Part shown: positions 34,155 through 43,928 of the stretch, in pieces
Position numbering within the stretch: the first letter of the stretch is position 1
How the letters are laid out: each line of letters opens with the position of its first letter
Origin: an uncultured Pelagibacteraceae bacterium
Lineage (GTDB): Bacteria; Pseudomonadota; Alphaproteobacteria; Pelagibacterales; Pelagibacteraceae
DNA length: 64,000 bases
Direction: 5' to 3'
NCBI GenBank assembly: GCA_902627935.1
Contig: CACOLA010000001.1
Coordinates: 210,334-274,333, forward strand
Translations under genes and position numbers: made by a program
The notes under the pieces: model-generated
Told to the model about the DNA's origin: nothing
Databases searched by the model: none
The model's input: the letters and a program-made list of their open reading frames with translations, nothing else

Positions 34155-34715
34155 TTATAGAGATTTAAAACTAATAATCTTGTCTGGATCTGAAACTGCA
34201 CCATTGTTGTTTTCATCTCCTCTTTTTATTTTATCAACAAACTCCATACCCTCAATAACCTTACCAAAAACAGTATATTGTCTATCTAAAAATGGAGCAG
34301 GCTTAAAACATATAAAAAATTGACTATTAGCACTATTCGGATCTGATGATCTGGCCATTGATAAAGTGCCTCTTTCATGAGGTAAACTATTAAATTCTTG
34401 TTTTAAATCAGGTAAGTCTGAACCGCCCATTCCTGCTCTTCTTAGATCAAAGTTATCTGAGTTAGAGTTGCCGAATTTTACATCGCCTGTTTGAGCCATA
34501 AAACCATCGATGACTCTATGAAAAACAACATTATCATATTTACCGTTGTCAGCTAATTCCTTTATTCTTTTAACATGATTAGGTGCTGAATCAGTAAATA
34601 ATTCAATTTTTACATCACCATCTTTTAATTTTAATATCATTATATTCTCCTCTGACATTGTTTGGTTAATAGTTATAAACAAAAATAATATTAAATTTAT
34701 AAAAAATTTATTCAT
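34155..34715 (-). CDS. Peptidyl-prolyl cis-trans isomerase, cyclophilin type, exported
   Basis: A 186-aa cyclophilin with signal peptide (MNKFFINLILFLFITINQTM), so it probably folds periplasmic proteins. Active-site segments are VVFHRVIDGFMAQTGD (with the catalytic Arg and Phe), MARSSDPNSANSQFFICF and LDRQYTVFGKVIEGMEFVDK. It overlaps coaD by 8 bases. Alphaproteobacteria often have two ppi genes at this place; only one is present. Confidence 0.95.
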   Translation of the reverse strand: MNKFFINLILFLFITINQTMSEENIMILKLKDGDVKIELFTDSAPNHVKRIKELADNGKYDNVVFHRVIDGFMAQTGDVKFGNSNSDNFDLRRAGMGGSDLPDLKQEFNSLPHERGTLSMARSSDPNSANSQFFICFKPAPFLDRQYTVFGKVIEGMEFVDKIKRGDENNNGAVSDPDKIISFKSL

Positions 34716-35202
34716 ATTTTTGTTTTAAAGACTTAATAGTGCTTTTAGTAGTAAATTTTTTAATATCTCCGTCTAATTTAATAATTTCCTTAACAAATTT
34801 TGATGAAATAATTTGATTTTCAACGTCAGACATTAAAAATAGTGTCTCAATATTATTATTGAGTTTTCTGTTCATTCCAGCTAACTGAAATTCATATTCA
34901 AAGTCAGATACTGCTCTTAGACCTCTTAGTATAATGTTTGACTTATATTTTCTACATAAATCTGTTGTTAGCGATGTAAATGATATTACTGATATTTTCT
35001 TTTTATTTAATTTTAGGTCAATAAATAAAGCTTTCTTTACAATTTCAATTCTCTCATTAGCATCAAATAAATAATCTTTATTTTTAGCATCTGAGACTGC
35101 TACAATAATTTTTTCAAATAATTTTAGAGATTTTTTTATAACATCTATATGACCAAAAGTTATTGGATCAAATGTACCTGGGTATATTGCAATCTTAGAC
35201 AT
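34708..35202 (-). CDS. coaD: Phosphopantetheine adenylyltransferase
   Basis: Fourth step of coenzyme A synthesis, 164 aa. Nucleotidyltransferase motifs GTFDPITFGHIDVI (T/HxGH) and ISSKFVKEI (ISSxxVR-like) are present, with the phosphopantetheine-binding RGLRAVSDFEYEFQLAGMNR. It overlaps the gyrA stop by one base and the cyclophilin gene by 8. The order gyrA-coaD-ppi is standard for alphaproteobacteria. Confidence 0.96.
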   Translation of the reverse strand: MSKIAIYPGTFDPITFGHIDVIKKSLKLFEKIIVAVSDAKNKDYLFDANERIEIVKKALFIDLKLNKKKISVISFTSLTTDLCRKYKSNIILRGLRAVSDFEYEFQLAGMNRKLNNNIETLFLMSDVENQIISSKFVKEIIKLDGDIKKFTTKSTIKSLKQKYE

Positions 35203-37781
35203 TAAATCAAATTATCCTCGATTTTTATAGCAGATACTACTTTTTCGTCACCAGATAATTTTATAATTCTCACTCCTTGTGTGTTTCTTCCGGCTGTTCT
35301 TATTTCTTTTACAGCAATTCTTATTACTCTGCCTTTATTTGTTGAAATCATAATTTCATCTCCTTCGTATACAGGAAAAGATGAAGAGATATTTCCATTT
35401 CGTGGAGAATTTACAATTCCTATTATACCCTTTCCACCTCTATTAGTTACACGATAATCATAATGAGTAGTTTTTTTGCCATATCCATTTTCCGTAATTG
35501 ATAAAATAAATTTTTCACCTGCAAGCAGTTCAGATTTTTCATCTTTAGATTTTTTTCCATTTTTTTTTATCTTATCGTTATCAATAATTGATAGCGAAAC
35601 AATTTTGTCATTTGAGGACAGTTCAATACCTTTGATTCCTTTAGAAGATCTTCCTTTAAAAATTCGTAGTTTCTTAGATTCAAATCTTATACATTTACCA
35701 AACTTAGTACTCAAAATTACATCTTGATCTTCTTTGCATATTTTAACACCAACTATTTTGTCATTGCTATCTAATTTCATGGCAATTTTTCCTGAGGCAT
35801 TAATTGACGAAAAATCATCGAGACTATTTTTTCTGACTTTGCCATTAGCAGTAGCAAAAATTATTTGAAAATTAGATAAATTATTATCATTATCTGGAAA
35901 AGGCATGATGGAACTGATTGATTGGTGATTTTTTAGAGGTAAAATATTAAATAATGACTTACCTTTAGAAGATGATGATCCCTCAGGTATTTTCCAAGCT
36001 TTTACCCTATAGACTAAGCCTTCGGTAGAGAAAAAGAGTACTGATGTATGAGTATTAACAGATAATGTTTGCACAACAGAGTCTTCATTTCTGGTGGTTA
36101 TTCCTGTTTTTCCCTTTCCACCTCTTTTTTGTGTCTTTACATTGTTTAAGGAACCTCTTTTAATGTAACCCTGAAGCGTAACTGTAATTAAAACAGACTC
36201 TTTTTGGATAGTTTCTTCGATATCATAATTAAGCACCGCATCAATAATTTTTGTTCTTCTAGGTACAGCAAATTTCTCTTTGATATTTTTTAGTTCTGAG
36301 CTAATTACTTTTAATAATTCTTTTTTTGAAGAAATAATCTTTTTATATTTAGATATGAGTTCAGCTAATTTCTTAATTTCTGACTCTATCTCATTAATTC
36401 CAAGAGCAGTAAGTTTTTGTAATCTTAATTCTAAAATTGCAACAACTTGTTCTTCAGATAAATTATAAGAATTTTTTGATTTTCTATTTTCTATAAGAGA
36501 TAGCATTTTTTTAGATTTATCAATTTTCCAATTTGTTTTTAAAATATTTTTTTTTGCTTCATCAGGAGTTTTTGAACTACGAATAATTTTGATAATTTTA
36601 TCTAAATTTTCAACTGAAACTGATAATCCAATTAATATATGGGCTCTCTCTTCTGCTTTTTTTAAGTCAAATTTTGTTTTTTTTATTACAACATCTTCTC
36701 TAAAAGTTAAAAAATTTTCTAAGAACTCTTTTAGATTGCAGGTTTTTGGTTTACCGTCCACAATTGCTAAAGTATTAAAACCAAATGAACTTTCAATTTG
36801 AGTATTTTTATAAAGTTGACGCTTTACTGTCTCAGGCTCTACATTATTACGTAAATCAATTGAGACCCTAATACCTTCACGATTTGATTCATCTCGAATA
36901 TCTTTTATTCCTTCAATTTTTTTTTCTCTTACTAATTGAGCTATCCTCTCGTTTAAAATAGATTTATTTACTTGGTATGGAACTGAACTTATCACAAGTC
37001 TATCTCTACCATTTTTCTGAGTTTCATTTGTAATTTCTCCTCTTATTTTAAATGATCCTCTTCCTTTATTATAACCTTGTTTAATAATATCTTTTCCAAT
37101 AATTACTCCTCCAGTTGGGAAATCTGGACCTGGAATATGTTTCATTAAATCTTTTATTTTAATATCTTTATTTTCAATTAAAGCTAATGTACCATCTATA
37201 ACTTCACCTAAATTGTGTGGTGGTATACTTGTAGCCATGCCCACTGCAATTCCACCTGCTCCATTAACTAATAAATTTGGATACTGAGATGGAAGAACTG
37301 TTGGTTCCTTCTCAGTTTCATCGTAATTACTTTTAAATTCAATTGTATTTTTTTCTATATCATCAATTAAAAATTGAGATACTTTAGATAATCTAGTTTC
37401 TGTATACCTCATTGCAGCAGCAGGGTCGCCGTCTATTGAACCGAAATTTCCTTGACCATCAACTAAAGGTAAGCTCATAGAAAAGTCTTGTACCATTCTA
37501 ACTAAAGCGTCATAGACTGATTGATCTCCATGAGGGTGATATTTACCTATAACATCTCCAACTATTCTCGCAGATTTTCTAAATTGTTTAGACCAATCGT
37601 ACCCACCCTTATACATTGCATATAAAATTCTTCTATGAACTGGTTTCAAACCGTCCCTTATATCCGGAAGAGCTCTACTTACAATTACACTCATTGCATA
37701 AGATAAATAAGATGAGCTCATCTCATCATGCATTGAAATGAGTTTTATATTTTTATCTTTTAAAACTTCAGTTTTTTCCAT
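35202..37781 (-). CDS. gyrA: DNA gyrase subunit A
   Basis: Type II topoisomerase breakage-reunion subunit, 859 aa. The catalytic tyrosine is in [20 protein letters not shown], the quinolone-pocket region in [20 protein letters not shown], and the gyrase-specific wrapping domain has the GyrA box [11 protein letters not shown] followed by six beta-blade repeats, so it is gyrA rather than parC. It is 5 bases downstream of ssb. No truncation. Confidence 0.97.
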   Translation of the reverse strand: MEKTEVLKDKNIKLISMHDEMSSSYLSYAMSVIVSRALPDIRDGLKPVHRRILYAMYKGGYDWSKQFRKSARIVGDVIGKYHPHGDQSVYDALVRMVQDFSMSLPLVDGQGNFGSIDGDPAAAMRYTETRLSKVSQFLIDDIEKNTIEFKSNYDETEKEPTVLPSQYPNLLVNGAGGIAVGMATSIPPHNLGEVIDGTLALIENKDIKIKDLMKHIPGPDFPTGGVIIGKDIIKQGYNKGRGSFKIRGEITNETQKNGRDRLVISSVPYQVNKSILNERIAQLVREKKIEGIKDIRDESNREGIRVSIDLRNNVEPETVKRQLYKNTQIESSFGFNTLAIVDGKPKTCNLKEFLENFLTFREDVVIKKTKFDLKKAEERAHILIGLSVSVENLDKIIKIIRSSKTPDEAKKNILKTNWKIDKSKKMLSLIENRKSKNSYNLSEEQVVAILELRLQKLTALGINEIESEIKKLAELISKYKKIISSKKELLKVISSELKNIKEKFAVPRRTKIIDAVLNYDIEETIQKESVLITVTLQGYIKRGSLNNVKTQKRGGKGKTGITTRNEDSVVQTLSVNTHTSVLFFSTEGLVYRVKAWKIPEGSSSSKGKSLFNILPLKNHQSISSIMPFPDNDNNLSNFQIIFATANGKVRKNSLDDFSSINASGKIAMKLDSNDKIVGVKICKEDQDVILSTKFGKCIRFESKKLRIFKGRSSKGIKGIELSSNDKIVSLSIIDNDKIKKNGKKSKDEKSELLAGEKFILSITENGYGKKTTHYDYRVTNRGGKGIIGIVNSPRNGNISSSFPVYEGDEIMISTNKGRVIRIAVKEIRTAGRNTQGVRIIKLSGDEKVVSAIKIEDNLI

Positions 37782-37786
37782 AAAAT

Positions 37787-38245
37787 TTAAAATGGAATCT
37801 CGTCATCCATATCATTAGATACTTGAGAAGTCTCATCAGATAAACTTGATGGTGGTTGGCTATTATCATTTTGAATTCCACCTCCAGAATTACCGCCACC
37901 CAACATTGTAAGAGAGGAATTGTACCCTTGAATAACTATTTCAGTTGAGTATTTATCTTGGCCTGATTGTTCATCTTTCCATTTTCTAGTTGTCAATTGA
38001 CCCTCAACATAAATTTGTGCACCCTTTTTAAGATACTGTTGTACAACATTAACTAAACCCTCATTAAATACAACTATACGGTGCCATTCGGTTTTTTCCT
38101 TCTTTTCCCCAGTATTCTTGTCTTTCCAAGATTGACTTGTTGCCAAACTTAATCTTGCTACATTTTTTCCATTTGTCATTTGCTTTATTTCAGGGTCTGC
38201 GCCTAAACGACCAATTAAAAGAACTTTATTTAAACTTCCAGCCAT
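37787..38245 (-). CDS. ssb: Single-stranded DNA-binding protein
   Basis: A 152-aa SSB. The OB fold ([49 protein letters not shown]) is followed by a flexible glycine/asparagine-rich linker and the partner-binding tip MDDEIPF. First gene of the minus operon, divergent from uvrA with a 90-base gap. The alphaproteobacterial ssb/uvrA pair is often SOS regulated, but I saw no GTTC-N7-GTTC LexA box in this gap. Confidence 0.96.
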   Translation of the reverse strand: MAGSLNKVLLIGRLGADPEIKQMTNGKNVARLSLATSQSWKDKNTGEKKEKTEWHRIVVFNEGLVNVVQQYLKKGAQIYVEGQLTTRKWKDEQSGQDKYSTEIVIQGYNSSLTMLGGGNSGGGIQNDNSQPPSSLSDETSQVSNDMDDEIPF

Positions 38246-38335
38246 AATATTTATAAAATTGAATGTTAATTAAATATTATTTATACCACATTTTGCACTG
38301 AATATTAATTATATTAATTCAAGTTAAGACAATTT

Positions 38336-41194
38336 ATGATCAAAAAGATAGTTATTAAGGGTGCGAAAGAGCATAATTTAAAAAATGTTTCTCTCGAGAT
38401 TCCAAAAGATAAATTTGTAGTCATAACGGGGTTATCAGGGTCAGGTAAATCATCTCTAGCATTTGACACTGTATATGCAGAAGGTCAAAGAAGATATGTA
38501 GAAAGTTTGTCTGCTTACGCAAGACAATTTTTAGATAAAATGAAAAAACCAAACGTGGACCTTATTGAAGGATTGAGTCCAGCAATTTCAATTGAACAAA
38601 AAAATACCTCAAAAAATCCAAGATCAACAGTAGCTACTGTAACTGAAATTTATGATTATATGAGAGTTTTATTTGCAAGAACTGGCATACCCTACTCGCC
38701 ATTTACAGGTAAGCCAATATCATCTCAAACAATATCACAAATTGTTGATAAAATTAAAGAACTACCAAAAAAAGTAACAATTTACTTATACGCGCCTGTA
38801 GTTAGAGGTAGAAAAGGTGAATACAAAAAAGAAATTTTGAGCTTTAAAAAAAGAGGTTTTAGAAAAATTAAAATTGATGATAACTTATATGAAATTGAAA
38901 AAGTTCCAGAAATAAACAAAAAAGTAAAACATGATATCTCAATTTTAGTAGACAGAATTGTCTTAGATTCTTCTTTAGGCAATAGATTAGCCGAAAGTAT
39001 TGAAACAGCTATTAATTTAGCTAACGGGTTAATCTATGTTGAATATGAGGATGAAACATTACCAAAAAAATTCAGAAAAACTGAAAAATTAATTTTTTCT
39101 ACAAAATTTGCATGTCCAGAAAGCGGATTTACAATTGAGGAAATTGAGCCAAGATTGTTTTCTTTTAATAGTCCTTATGGTGCATGTGAAGAATGTGAAG
39201 GAATTGGTATTAAATTAAATGTTGATCCAAATCTTGTAATACCAAATGAAAAAAAAAGTATTTCTGAGGGAGCAATTGAACCTTGGGCTAAAACAACAAC
39301 ACTTTATTATGCGCAAACACTAGCTTCTTTGGCTAAACATTATAATTTTTCACTTGATGATAAGTGGAACAAGATAAGTAAGAAAATAAGAGATATAATT
39401 TTATACGGTTCAGATGAAGAAGAAATAAAATTTTCCTACGACGATGGTTATGAAAAATATTCTCACAAAAAAACTTTTGAAGGTGTAATAAACAATTTAG
39501 AAAGAAGATATTTAGAAACTGATAGTGATTGGAAAAGAGAAGAAATAGCTCAATATCAATCTGATACTAAATGTGAGAGATGCAATGGTTTCAGACTCAA
39601 AGATGAAGCTTTATGTGTAAAGATTGATAATCTTCATATAAGCGAGGTGACTCAAAAATCCATTTTAGAGGCAGCAGAATGGTTTAAAAGTCTTAATAAG
39701 AGTCTAGATAAAAGACAGCTTAAAATTGCAGAACACATTTTAAAAGAAATTAATGAAAGGCTTAATTTTTTACTAAATGTAGGATTAGATTATTTAACTC
39801 TTTCAAGAGAGTCAGGAACTTTGTCTGGTGGAGAAGCTCAAAGAATAAGACTTGCTTCACAAATAGGATCTGGACTTACTGGTGTTCTATATGTTTTAGA
39901 TGAACCTTCAATAGGCCTTCATCAAAAAGATAATGTTAAACTTATTAGTGCATTAAAAAGACTTAGAGATCTAGGTAATACTGTAATAGTGGTCGAGCAC
40001 GATACGGAAACAATGGAGAATGCAGATCATATCATTGACCTTGGTCCAGAAGCAGGTAGTAATGGAGGCGAAGTTGTTGCACAAGGAAACTACAAAGATA
40101 TTTGTAACAACCAAGATAGTATTACAGGAAAATATTTATCAAATAAATTAAAAATAAATGTTCCTACAAAAAGAAGATTAGCAAAAAATGGAAGATTTTT
40201 AGAAATTACAGGAGCAACAGGAAATAATTTAAGTAATGTTAACCTGAAGATTCCTCTTGGAAGCTTAACATGTGTTACGGGTGTCTCTGGAAGTGGTAAG
40301 TCAACATTGATTTTGCAAACTCTATTCAACGCACTAAATTTGACACTTAATAATAATAAGTCTAGGAAAATTCCAAAACCTTTTAAAGGATTCAAAGGAA
40401 TAGAATTAGTTGATAAAATTATTGATATTGATCAATCTCCGATAGGCAGAACACCAAGATCGAATCCAGCAACCTACACAGGTGCTTTTGGCCCTATAAG
40501 AGATTGGTTCACAGCTCTCCCAGAGTCAAAATCAAGAGGTTATAAACCTGGTAGATTTTCTTTTAATGTCAAAGGTGGACGGTGCGAAGCATGTGAGGGA
40601 GATGGTGTTATCACTTATGAAATGCATTTTTTACCAGATGTTTATATCCAATGTGATGAGTGTAAAGGTACAAGGTATAATCGTGAAACATTGGAAATTA
40701 AATTTAAGGATAAAAGTATTGCTGATGTATTAAATATGACAGTTGATGAAGGTTGTGAATATTTTGAGAATATATCTAATATAAAGTCAAAATTATTGAC
40801 TCTTAAAAGAGTTGGCTTAGGATATATAAAAATTGGACAACAAGCCACTACTCTTTCTGGGGGAGAAGCTCAAAGAATAAAATTAGCAAAAGAATTATCT
40901 AAAAGATCGACAGGTAGAACTGTATATATATTAGATGAACCAACTACAGGACTTCATCAACATGATATAAAGAAATTGCTTGATATTCTTCATACTTTTG
41001 TAGCATTAGGGAATACTGTGGTCGTGATAGAGCATAATTTGGACGTCATAAAGACTGCTGATTATATTGTGGATATGGGCCCAGAAGGTGGAATTAAAGG
41101 TGGTAAAATAATTGCTGAAGGAAAACCTGAAGAAATATGTAAAATTAACACTAGTTATACTGGCAAATTTTTAAAACCATTATTAAAAACTTGA
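38336..41194 (+). CDS. uvrA: UvrABC system protein A
   Basis: Damage-sensing ATPase of nucleotide excision repair, 952 aa. Two ABC modules carry Walker [14 protein letters not shown] and [13 protein letters not shown] and signatures [16 protein letters not shown] and [16 protein letters not shown]. The third zinc module is complete (CEACEGDG and [10 protein letters not shown]). The first finger begins [19 protein letters not shown], with Ser in place of the second cysteine, as I recall for other alphaproteobacterial UvrA proteins. A TTG-started small gene overlaps its stop. Confidence 0.97.
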   Translation: MIKKIVIKGAKEHNLKNVSLEIPKDKFVVITGLSGSGKSSLAFDTVYAEGQRRYVESLSAYARQFLDKMKKPNVDLIEGLSPAISIEQKNTSKNPRSTVATVTEIYDYMRVLFARTGIPYSPFTGKPISSQTISQIVDKIKELPKKVTIYLYAPVVRGRKGEYKKEILSFKKRGFRKIKIDDNLYEIEKVPEINKKVKHDISILVDRIVLDSSLGNRLAESIETAINLANGLIYVEYEDETLPKKFRKTEKLIFSTKFACPESGFTIEEIEPRLFSFNSPYGACEECEGIGIKLNVDPNLVIPNEKKSISEGAIEPWAKTTTLYYAQTLASLAKHYNFSLDDKWNKISKKIRDIILYGSDEEEIKFSYDDGYEKYSHKKTFEGVINNLERRYLETDSDWKREEIAQYQSDTKCERCNGFRLKDEALCVKIDNLHISEVTQKSILEAAEWFKSLNKSLDKRQLKIAEHILKEINERLNFLLNVGLDYLTLSRESGTLSGGEAQRIRLASQIGSGLTGVLYVLDEPSIGLHQKDNVKLISALKRLRDLGNTVIVVEHDTETMENADHIIDLGPEAGSNGGEVVAQGNYKDICNNQDSITGKYLSNKLKINVPTKRRLAKNGRFLEITGATGNNLSNVNLKIPLGSLTCVTGVSGSGKSTLILQTLFNALNLTLNNNKSRKIPKPFKGFKGIELVDKIIDIDQSPIGRTPRSNPATYTGAFGPIRDWFTALPESKSRGYKPGRFSFNVKGGRCEACEGDGVITYEMHFLPDVYIQCDECKGTRYNRETLEIKFKDKSIADVLNMTVDEGCEYFENISNIKSKLLTLKRVGLGYIKIGQQATTLSGGEAQRIKLAKELSKRSTGRTVYILDEPTTGLHQHDIKKLLDILHTFVALGNTVVVIEHNLDVIKTADYIVDMGPEGGIKGGKIIAEGKPEEICKINTSYTGKFLKPLLKT

Positions 41195-41340
41195 TTAAAA
41201 GATTTCAAAAAATTTTAAGAAAGAAAAAATTAGGAAAAATTTTTCTTATAGGAGGTTTTACTTTTTTTTTGGTTAAAGGTATAGTTTGGTTAATAATATT
41301 TTTCTTTGCAGGATTTAGTTTGATAAATTTAGTCAATTAA
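41191..41340 (+). CDS. Small basic membrane protein (49 aa), TTG start
   Basis: TTG overlaps the uvrA stop as TTGA and opens a frame to TAA at 41340: a basic N-terminus ([15 protein letters not shown]) followed by a long hydrophobic region ([20 protein letters not shown] continuing to [13 protein letters not shown]), enough for one long or two short helices. The basic-then-hydrophobic layout, stop-start overlap and short distance (13 bases) to the next membrane protein gene support it. No family recognised. Confidence 0.5.
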   Translation: MIKRFQKILRKKKLGKIFLIGGFTFFLVKGIVWLIIFFFAGFSLINLVN

Positions 41341-41353
41341 TTATATTAATTTT

Positions 41354-41779
41354 ATGAATGACAATATAGATAAAAAAAACCAAGAATTTAAAGCAATGGG
41401 AATGACCATGGAGAATCTATCAATTCTATATGGTATATGTTTAATTATTTGGGGTTTTATAATAAGCTTTTTGAGCAATAGTGATTCTTTCACATCATAT
41501 ATACCATCTATTTTAGGTCTTCCAATTCTGATATTTTCTTACTTAGCTAAAAAATATGTTTCAAAAAAAAAAATGTTTATGCATATAGTTGTTTTTTTTG
41601 GTTTAATCATTTTTTTTGGCGGTTTAGATTTTTTAAGGTCGTTCATCTCAGGAAATATGTTTGCGAATTACTGGGCAGATATTTCTAAATTAATGATGTT
41701 AATAACAGGTTTGTATTTTACATTGCAGTGTATTAAATCATTTATTCACGCCAGAAAAATGAGAGAATTAAATAATTAA
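41354..41779 (+). CDS. Hypothetical membrane protein, four helices
   Basis: A 141-aa protein with an N-terminal charged part (MNDNIDKKNQEFKAMGMTME) and four hydrophobic segments near 24-40, 49-65, 74-92 and 105-125, ending in a charged tail. No conserved domain was recognised. It lies downstream of uvrA and the small basic membrane protein and abuts the convergent sodB gene with no gap. Its function is unknown. Confidence 0.75.
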   Translation: MNDNIDKKNQEFKAMGMTMENLSILYGICLIIWGFIISFLSNSDSFTSYIPSILGLPILIFSYLAKKYVSKKKMFMHIVVFFGLIIFFGGLDFLRSFISGNMFANYWADISKLMMLITGLYFTLQCIKSFIHARKMRELNN

Positions 41780-42376
41780 TCAATCCAATAAGGATTCAAC
41801 AAATTCCCAATTGATTAAATTTTCAACAAATTTGTCTAGATATTCAGGTCTTCGATTTCGATAATCAATATAATAAGAATGCTCCCAGACATCACATCCT
41901 AGAATTGGTTTTAAATTATCAATTAAAGGATTTACAGCATTTGCTGTTTTTGTCACAACGAGTTTTCCATTATTATCTATTGATAACCAACACCAACCTG
42001 AACCGAACTGTGTTAAACCAGCTTGTTTAAAATCTTTTTTGAATTGATCTACGTTTCCAAAATCTGCGATAAGTCTTTTCTCAAGTTTAGTAGGTATTTT
42101 TCCACCTCCATTAGGTTTCATACATTTCCAAAAAAGATTATGATTCCAATGTTGACTAGCATTATTAAAAATGCCAGCTTTTGACTTGTCTTTCGAACTA
42201 GTAAGTATTAGTTCCTCTAAAGACATATTAATCATATCTGTATCTTTGATAAAGGTGCTTAAATTTGTAATATAAGTTTGATGGTGTTTACCATGGTGCA
42301 GATCTAACGTCTCTTCAGACATTATTGGTGACAAAGCGTTTTTAGGATAATCTAATTTAGGTAGAGTTAAGTCCAT
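41780..42376 (-). CDS. sodB: Superoxide dismutase (Fe/Mn type)
   Basis: A 198-aa cytoplasmic superoxide dismutase. Metal ligands are His in TLDLHHGKHHQTYI, His in NASQHWNHNLFWKCM, and Asp and His in LGCDVWEHSYYIDYRNRRPE. The Gln in LTQFGSGWCWLSID (AGLTQFGSGW) rather than the GATFGSGW of E. coli-type Fe enzymes leaves the metal choice open between Fe and Mn. It diverges from the PuuD-like gene across 65 bases. Confidence 0.95.
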   Translation of the reverse strand: MDLTLPKLDYPKNALSPIMSEETLDLHHGKHHQTYITNLSTFIKDTDMINMSLEELILTSSKDKSKAGIFNNASQHWNHNLFWKCMKPNGGGKIPTKLEKRLIADFGNVDQFKKDFKQAGLTQFGSGWCWLSIDNNGKLVVTKTANAVNPLIDNLKPILGCDVWEHSYYIDYRNRRPEYLDKFVENLINWEFVESLLD

Positions 42377-42427
42377 ATTTTTTTAAAAGATTTCTATATT
42401 TATATTATAATAAATTCTTTTTTGATA

Positions 42428-42433
42428 TATAAT
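42428..42433 (+). promoter_or_regulatory. -10 element of the PuuD-like gene
   Basis: TATAAT, 8 bases (mostly T) before the ATG at 42442. The transcript would start within a couple of bases of the start codon, and no Shine-Dalgarno sequence is present. Confidence 0.4.
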
Positions 42434-42441
42434 TTTTTAAT

Positions 42442-43044
42442 ATGTCTAAAATATTGTCATCATTATCAAAAACTATTTACGCATCTTTTTCATTAACGAT
42501 AGTATTATTTTTATTATTATTCTTTTTAAATGGAGGATTCGCTTTTGACAGACTATTTTGGAGTTGGCTTTGTAGATTTCTACATGTAATTGTTGCTATA
42601 ATGTGGATTGGCTTATTATGGTATTTTAATTTTGTGCAAATACCTAATATGAAAAAAATTCCTGATGATCAAAAACCAGCTATAGGTAAAGTAATAGCTC
42701 CAGCAGCTCTTTTTTATTTTAGATGGGCAGCATTCTTTACTATTTTATCAGGTCTTATTTTGGCATTATTAAATGGTTATTTCTATGATGTTATAACTCT
42801 TAGTATAAATAATGGAGTTCCTAAACATACAGCGATTGGAATTGGTATGTGGCTTGGAGTTATTATGGCCTCCAATGTTTGGTTTGTAATATGGCCCAAT
42901 CAAAAAAGAGCTTTAGGAATAGTTGAATGCGATAATGAAACAAAATTAAAATCTGCAAATATAGCTATGTTATTTTCTAGAACAAATACATTATTATCAC
43001 TACCAATGTTGCTCTCAATGGTTGCAGCTCAAAATCTTTACTAA
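42442..43044 (+). CDS. PuuD-like membrane protein (urate oxidase N-terminal family)
   Basis: A 200-aa membrane protein resembling the membrane domain of urate hydroxylase PuuD: SWLCRFLHVIVAIMWIGLLW, YFNFVQIPN, ALFYFRWAAFFTILSGLILA, GIGMWLGVIMASNVWFVIWP and RTNTLLSLPMLLSMVA. Histidines in the first and later helices could bind haem. Full-length PuuD has an additional cytochrome c domain, which is missing here, so the electron partner and the substrate are uncertain. Its last 4 bases overlap the convergent secF gene. Confidence 0.75.
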   Translation: MSKILSSLSKTIYASFSLTIVLFLLLFFLNGGFAFDRLFWSWLCRFLHVIVAIMWIGLLWYFNFVQIPNMKKIPDDQKPAIGKVIAPAALFYFRWAAFFTILSGLILALLNGYFYDVITLSINNGVPKHTAIGIGMWLGVIMASNVWFVIWPNQKRALGIVECDNETKLKSANIAMLFSRTNTLLSLPMLLSMVAAQNLY

Positions 43045-43928
43045 ACTTTTTCCTCGTCTTTTAAAATTGTTTTTTGAGACACATTCAGTCTAACTAAGAC
43101 TGTATTAGCTATATATATTGATGAATAAGTTCCAAAAATTACACCAAAAATCATAGCTAAAGAAAAACCTTTTAGAATTTCACCTCCAAAAAAGAAAATT
43201 GATAATAAAGCTAAAAGAGTTGTTATAGAGGTAATCAAAGTTCTTGAAAGTGTTTCGTTGATAGAAATGTTGGTTAATTCATGTATTTTAATATCAGAAT
43301 ATTTTCTTAAATTTTCTCTTACTCTATCGTAAATAACTACAGTGTCATTCATTGAATATCCAACTATAGTAAGAACTGCAGCTATTATTGAAAGATTAAT
43401 TTCTAAACTCAAAAGTGAAAATAGGCCTAATGTTAATATTACATCGTGAAATAATGCAATAATCGCTCCCAAACTGAATTGCCACTCAAATCTAATCCAT
43501 ATATACAATAACATAGCTGCAAGCGAAACACCAATAGCAATAATACCTGATCTCAATAATTCGGAACTTACTTTCGGCCCAACATTTTCAACTCTTCTAA
43601 AATCAAAATTATTTCCATATGATTTATCTAGATTAAACTTTATTTTTTCTATAATTTTTTTATTTTCATTATTTTCAAATTTAATTAAATAGTCTTTTTC
43701 ATTACCGAATTTTTTTACTGATACATCTCCTAAATTTAATTGAGACAAATTATCTCTTAAAGTTGACACTGAGATTCTTTTATCAGAAGATCTTAACTCT
43801 ATTAATGTTCCTCCTTTAAAATCAATACCAAAATTTAAGCCTTTAAAAATTAATAGCAGTAATGAAACTATAATTAAAATTGAAGAAAGAATATTAAATT
43901 GATTGTAGAATTTATTAAATTTAATCAT
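43041..43928 (-). CDS. secF: Protein translocase subunit SecF
   Basis: A 295-aa inner membrane protein that, with SecD, uses the proton gradient to pull proteins across through SecYEG. The start of helix 1, GLNFGIDFKGGTLIELR, and the RND-type segment IVGYSMNDTVVIYDRVRENL with the functional aspartate are present, as are LSRTLITSITTLLALLSIFF and the final IFGTYSSIYIANTVLV. It overlaps secD by 4 bases and ends the long dgt-secF operon. Confidence 0.96.
   Translation of the reverse strand: MIKFNKFYNQFNILSSILIIVSLLLLIFKGLNFGIDFKGGTLIELRSSDKRISVSTLRDNLSQLNLGDVSVKKFGNEKDYLIKFENNENKKIIEKIKFNLDKSYGNNFDFRRVENVGPKVSSELLRSGIIAIGVSLAAMLLYIWIRFEWQFSLGAIIALFHDVILTLGLFSLLSLEINLSIIAAVLTIVGYSMNDTVVIYDRVRENLRKYSDIKIHELTNISINETLSRTLITSITTLLALLSIFFFGGEILKGFSLAMIFGVIFGTYSSIYIANTVLVRLNVSQKTILKDEEKV

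Noticed and set aside
38246..38335. SOS (LexA) operator between ssb and uvrA
   Set aside because: No GTTC-N7-GTTC or similar alphaproteobacterial SOS box was found in the gap.
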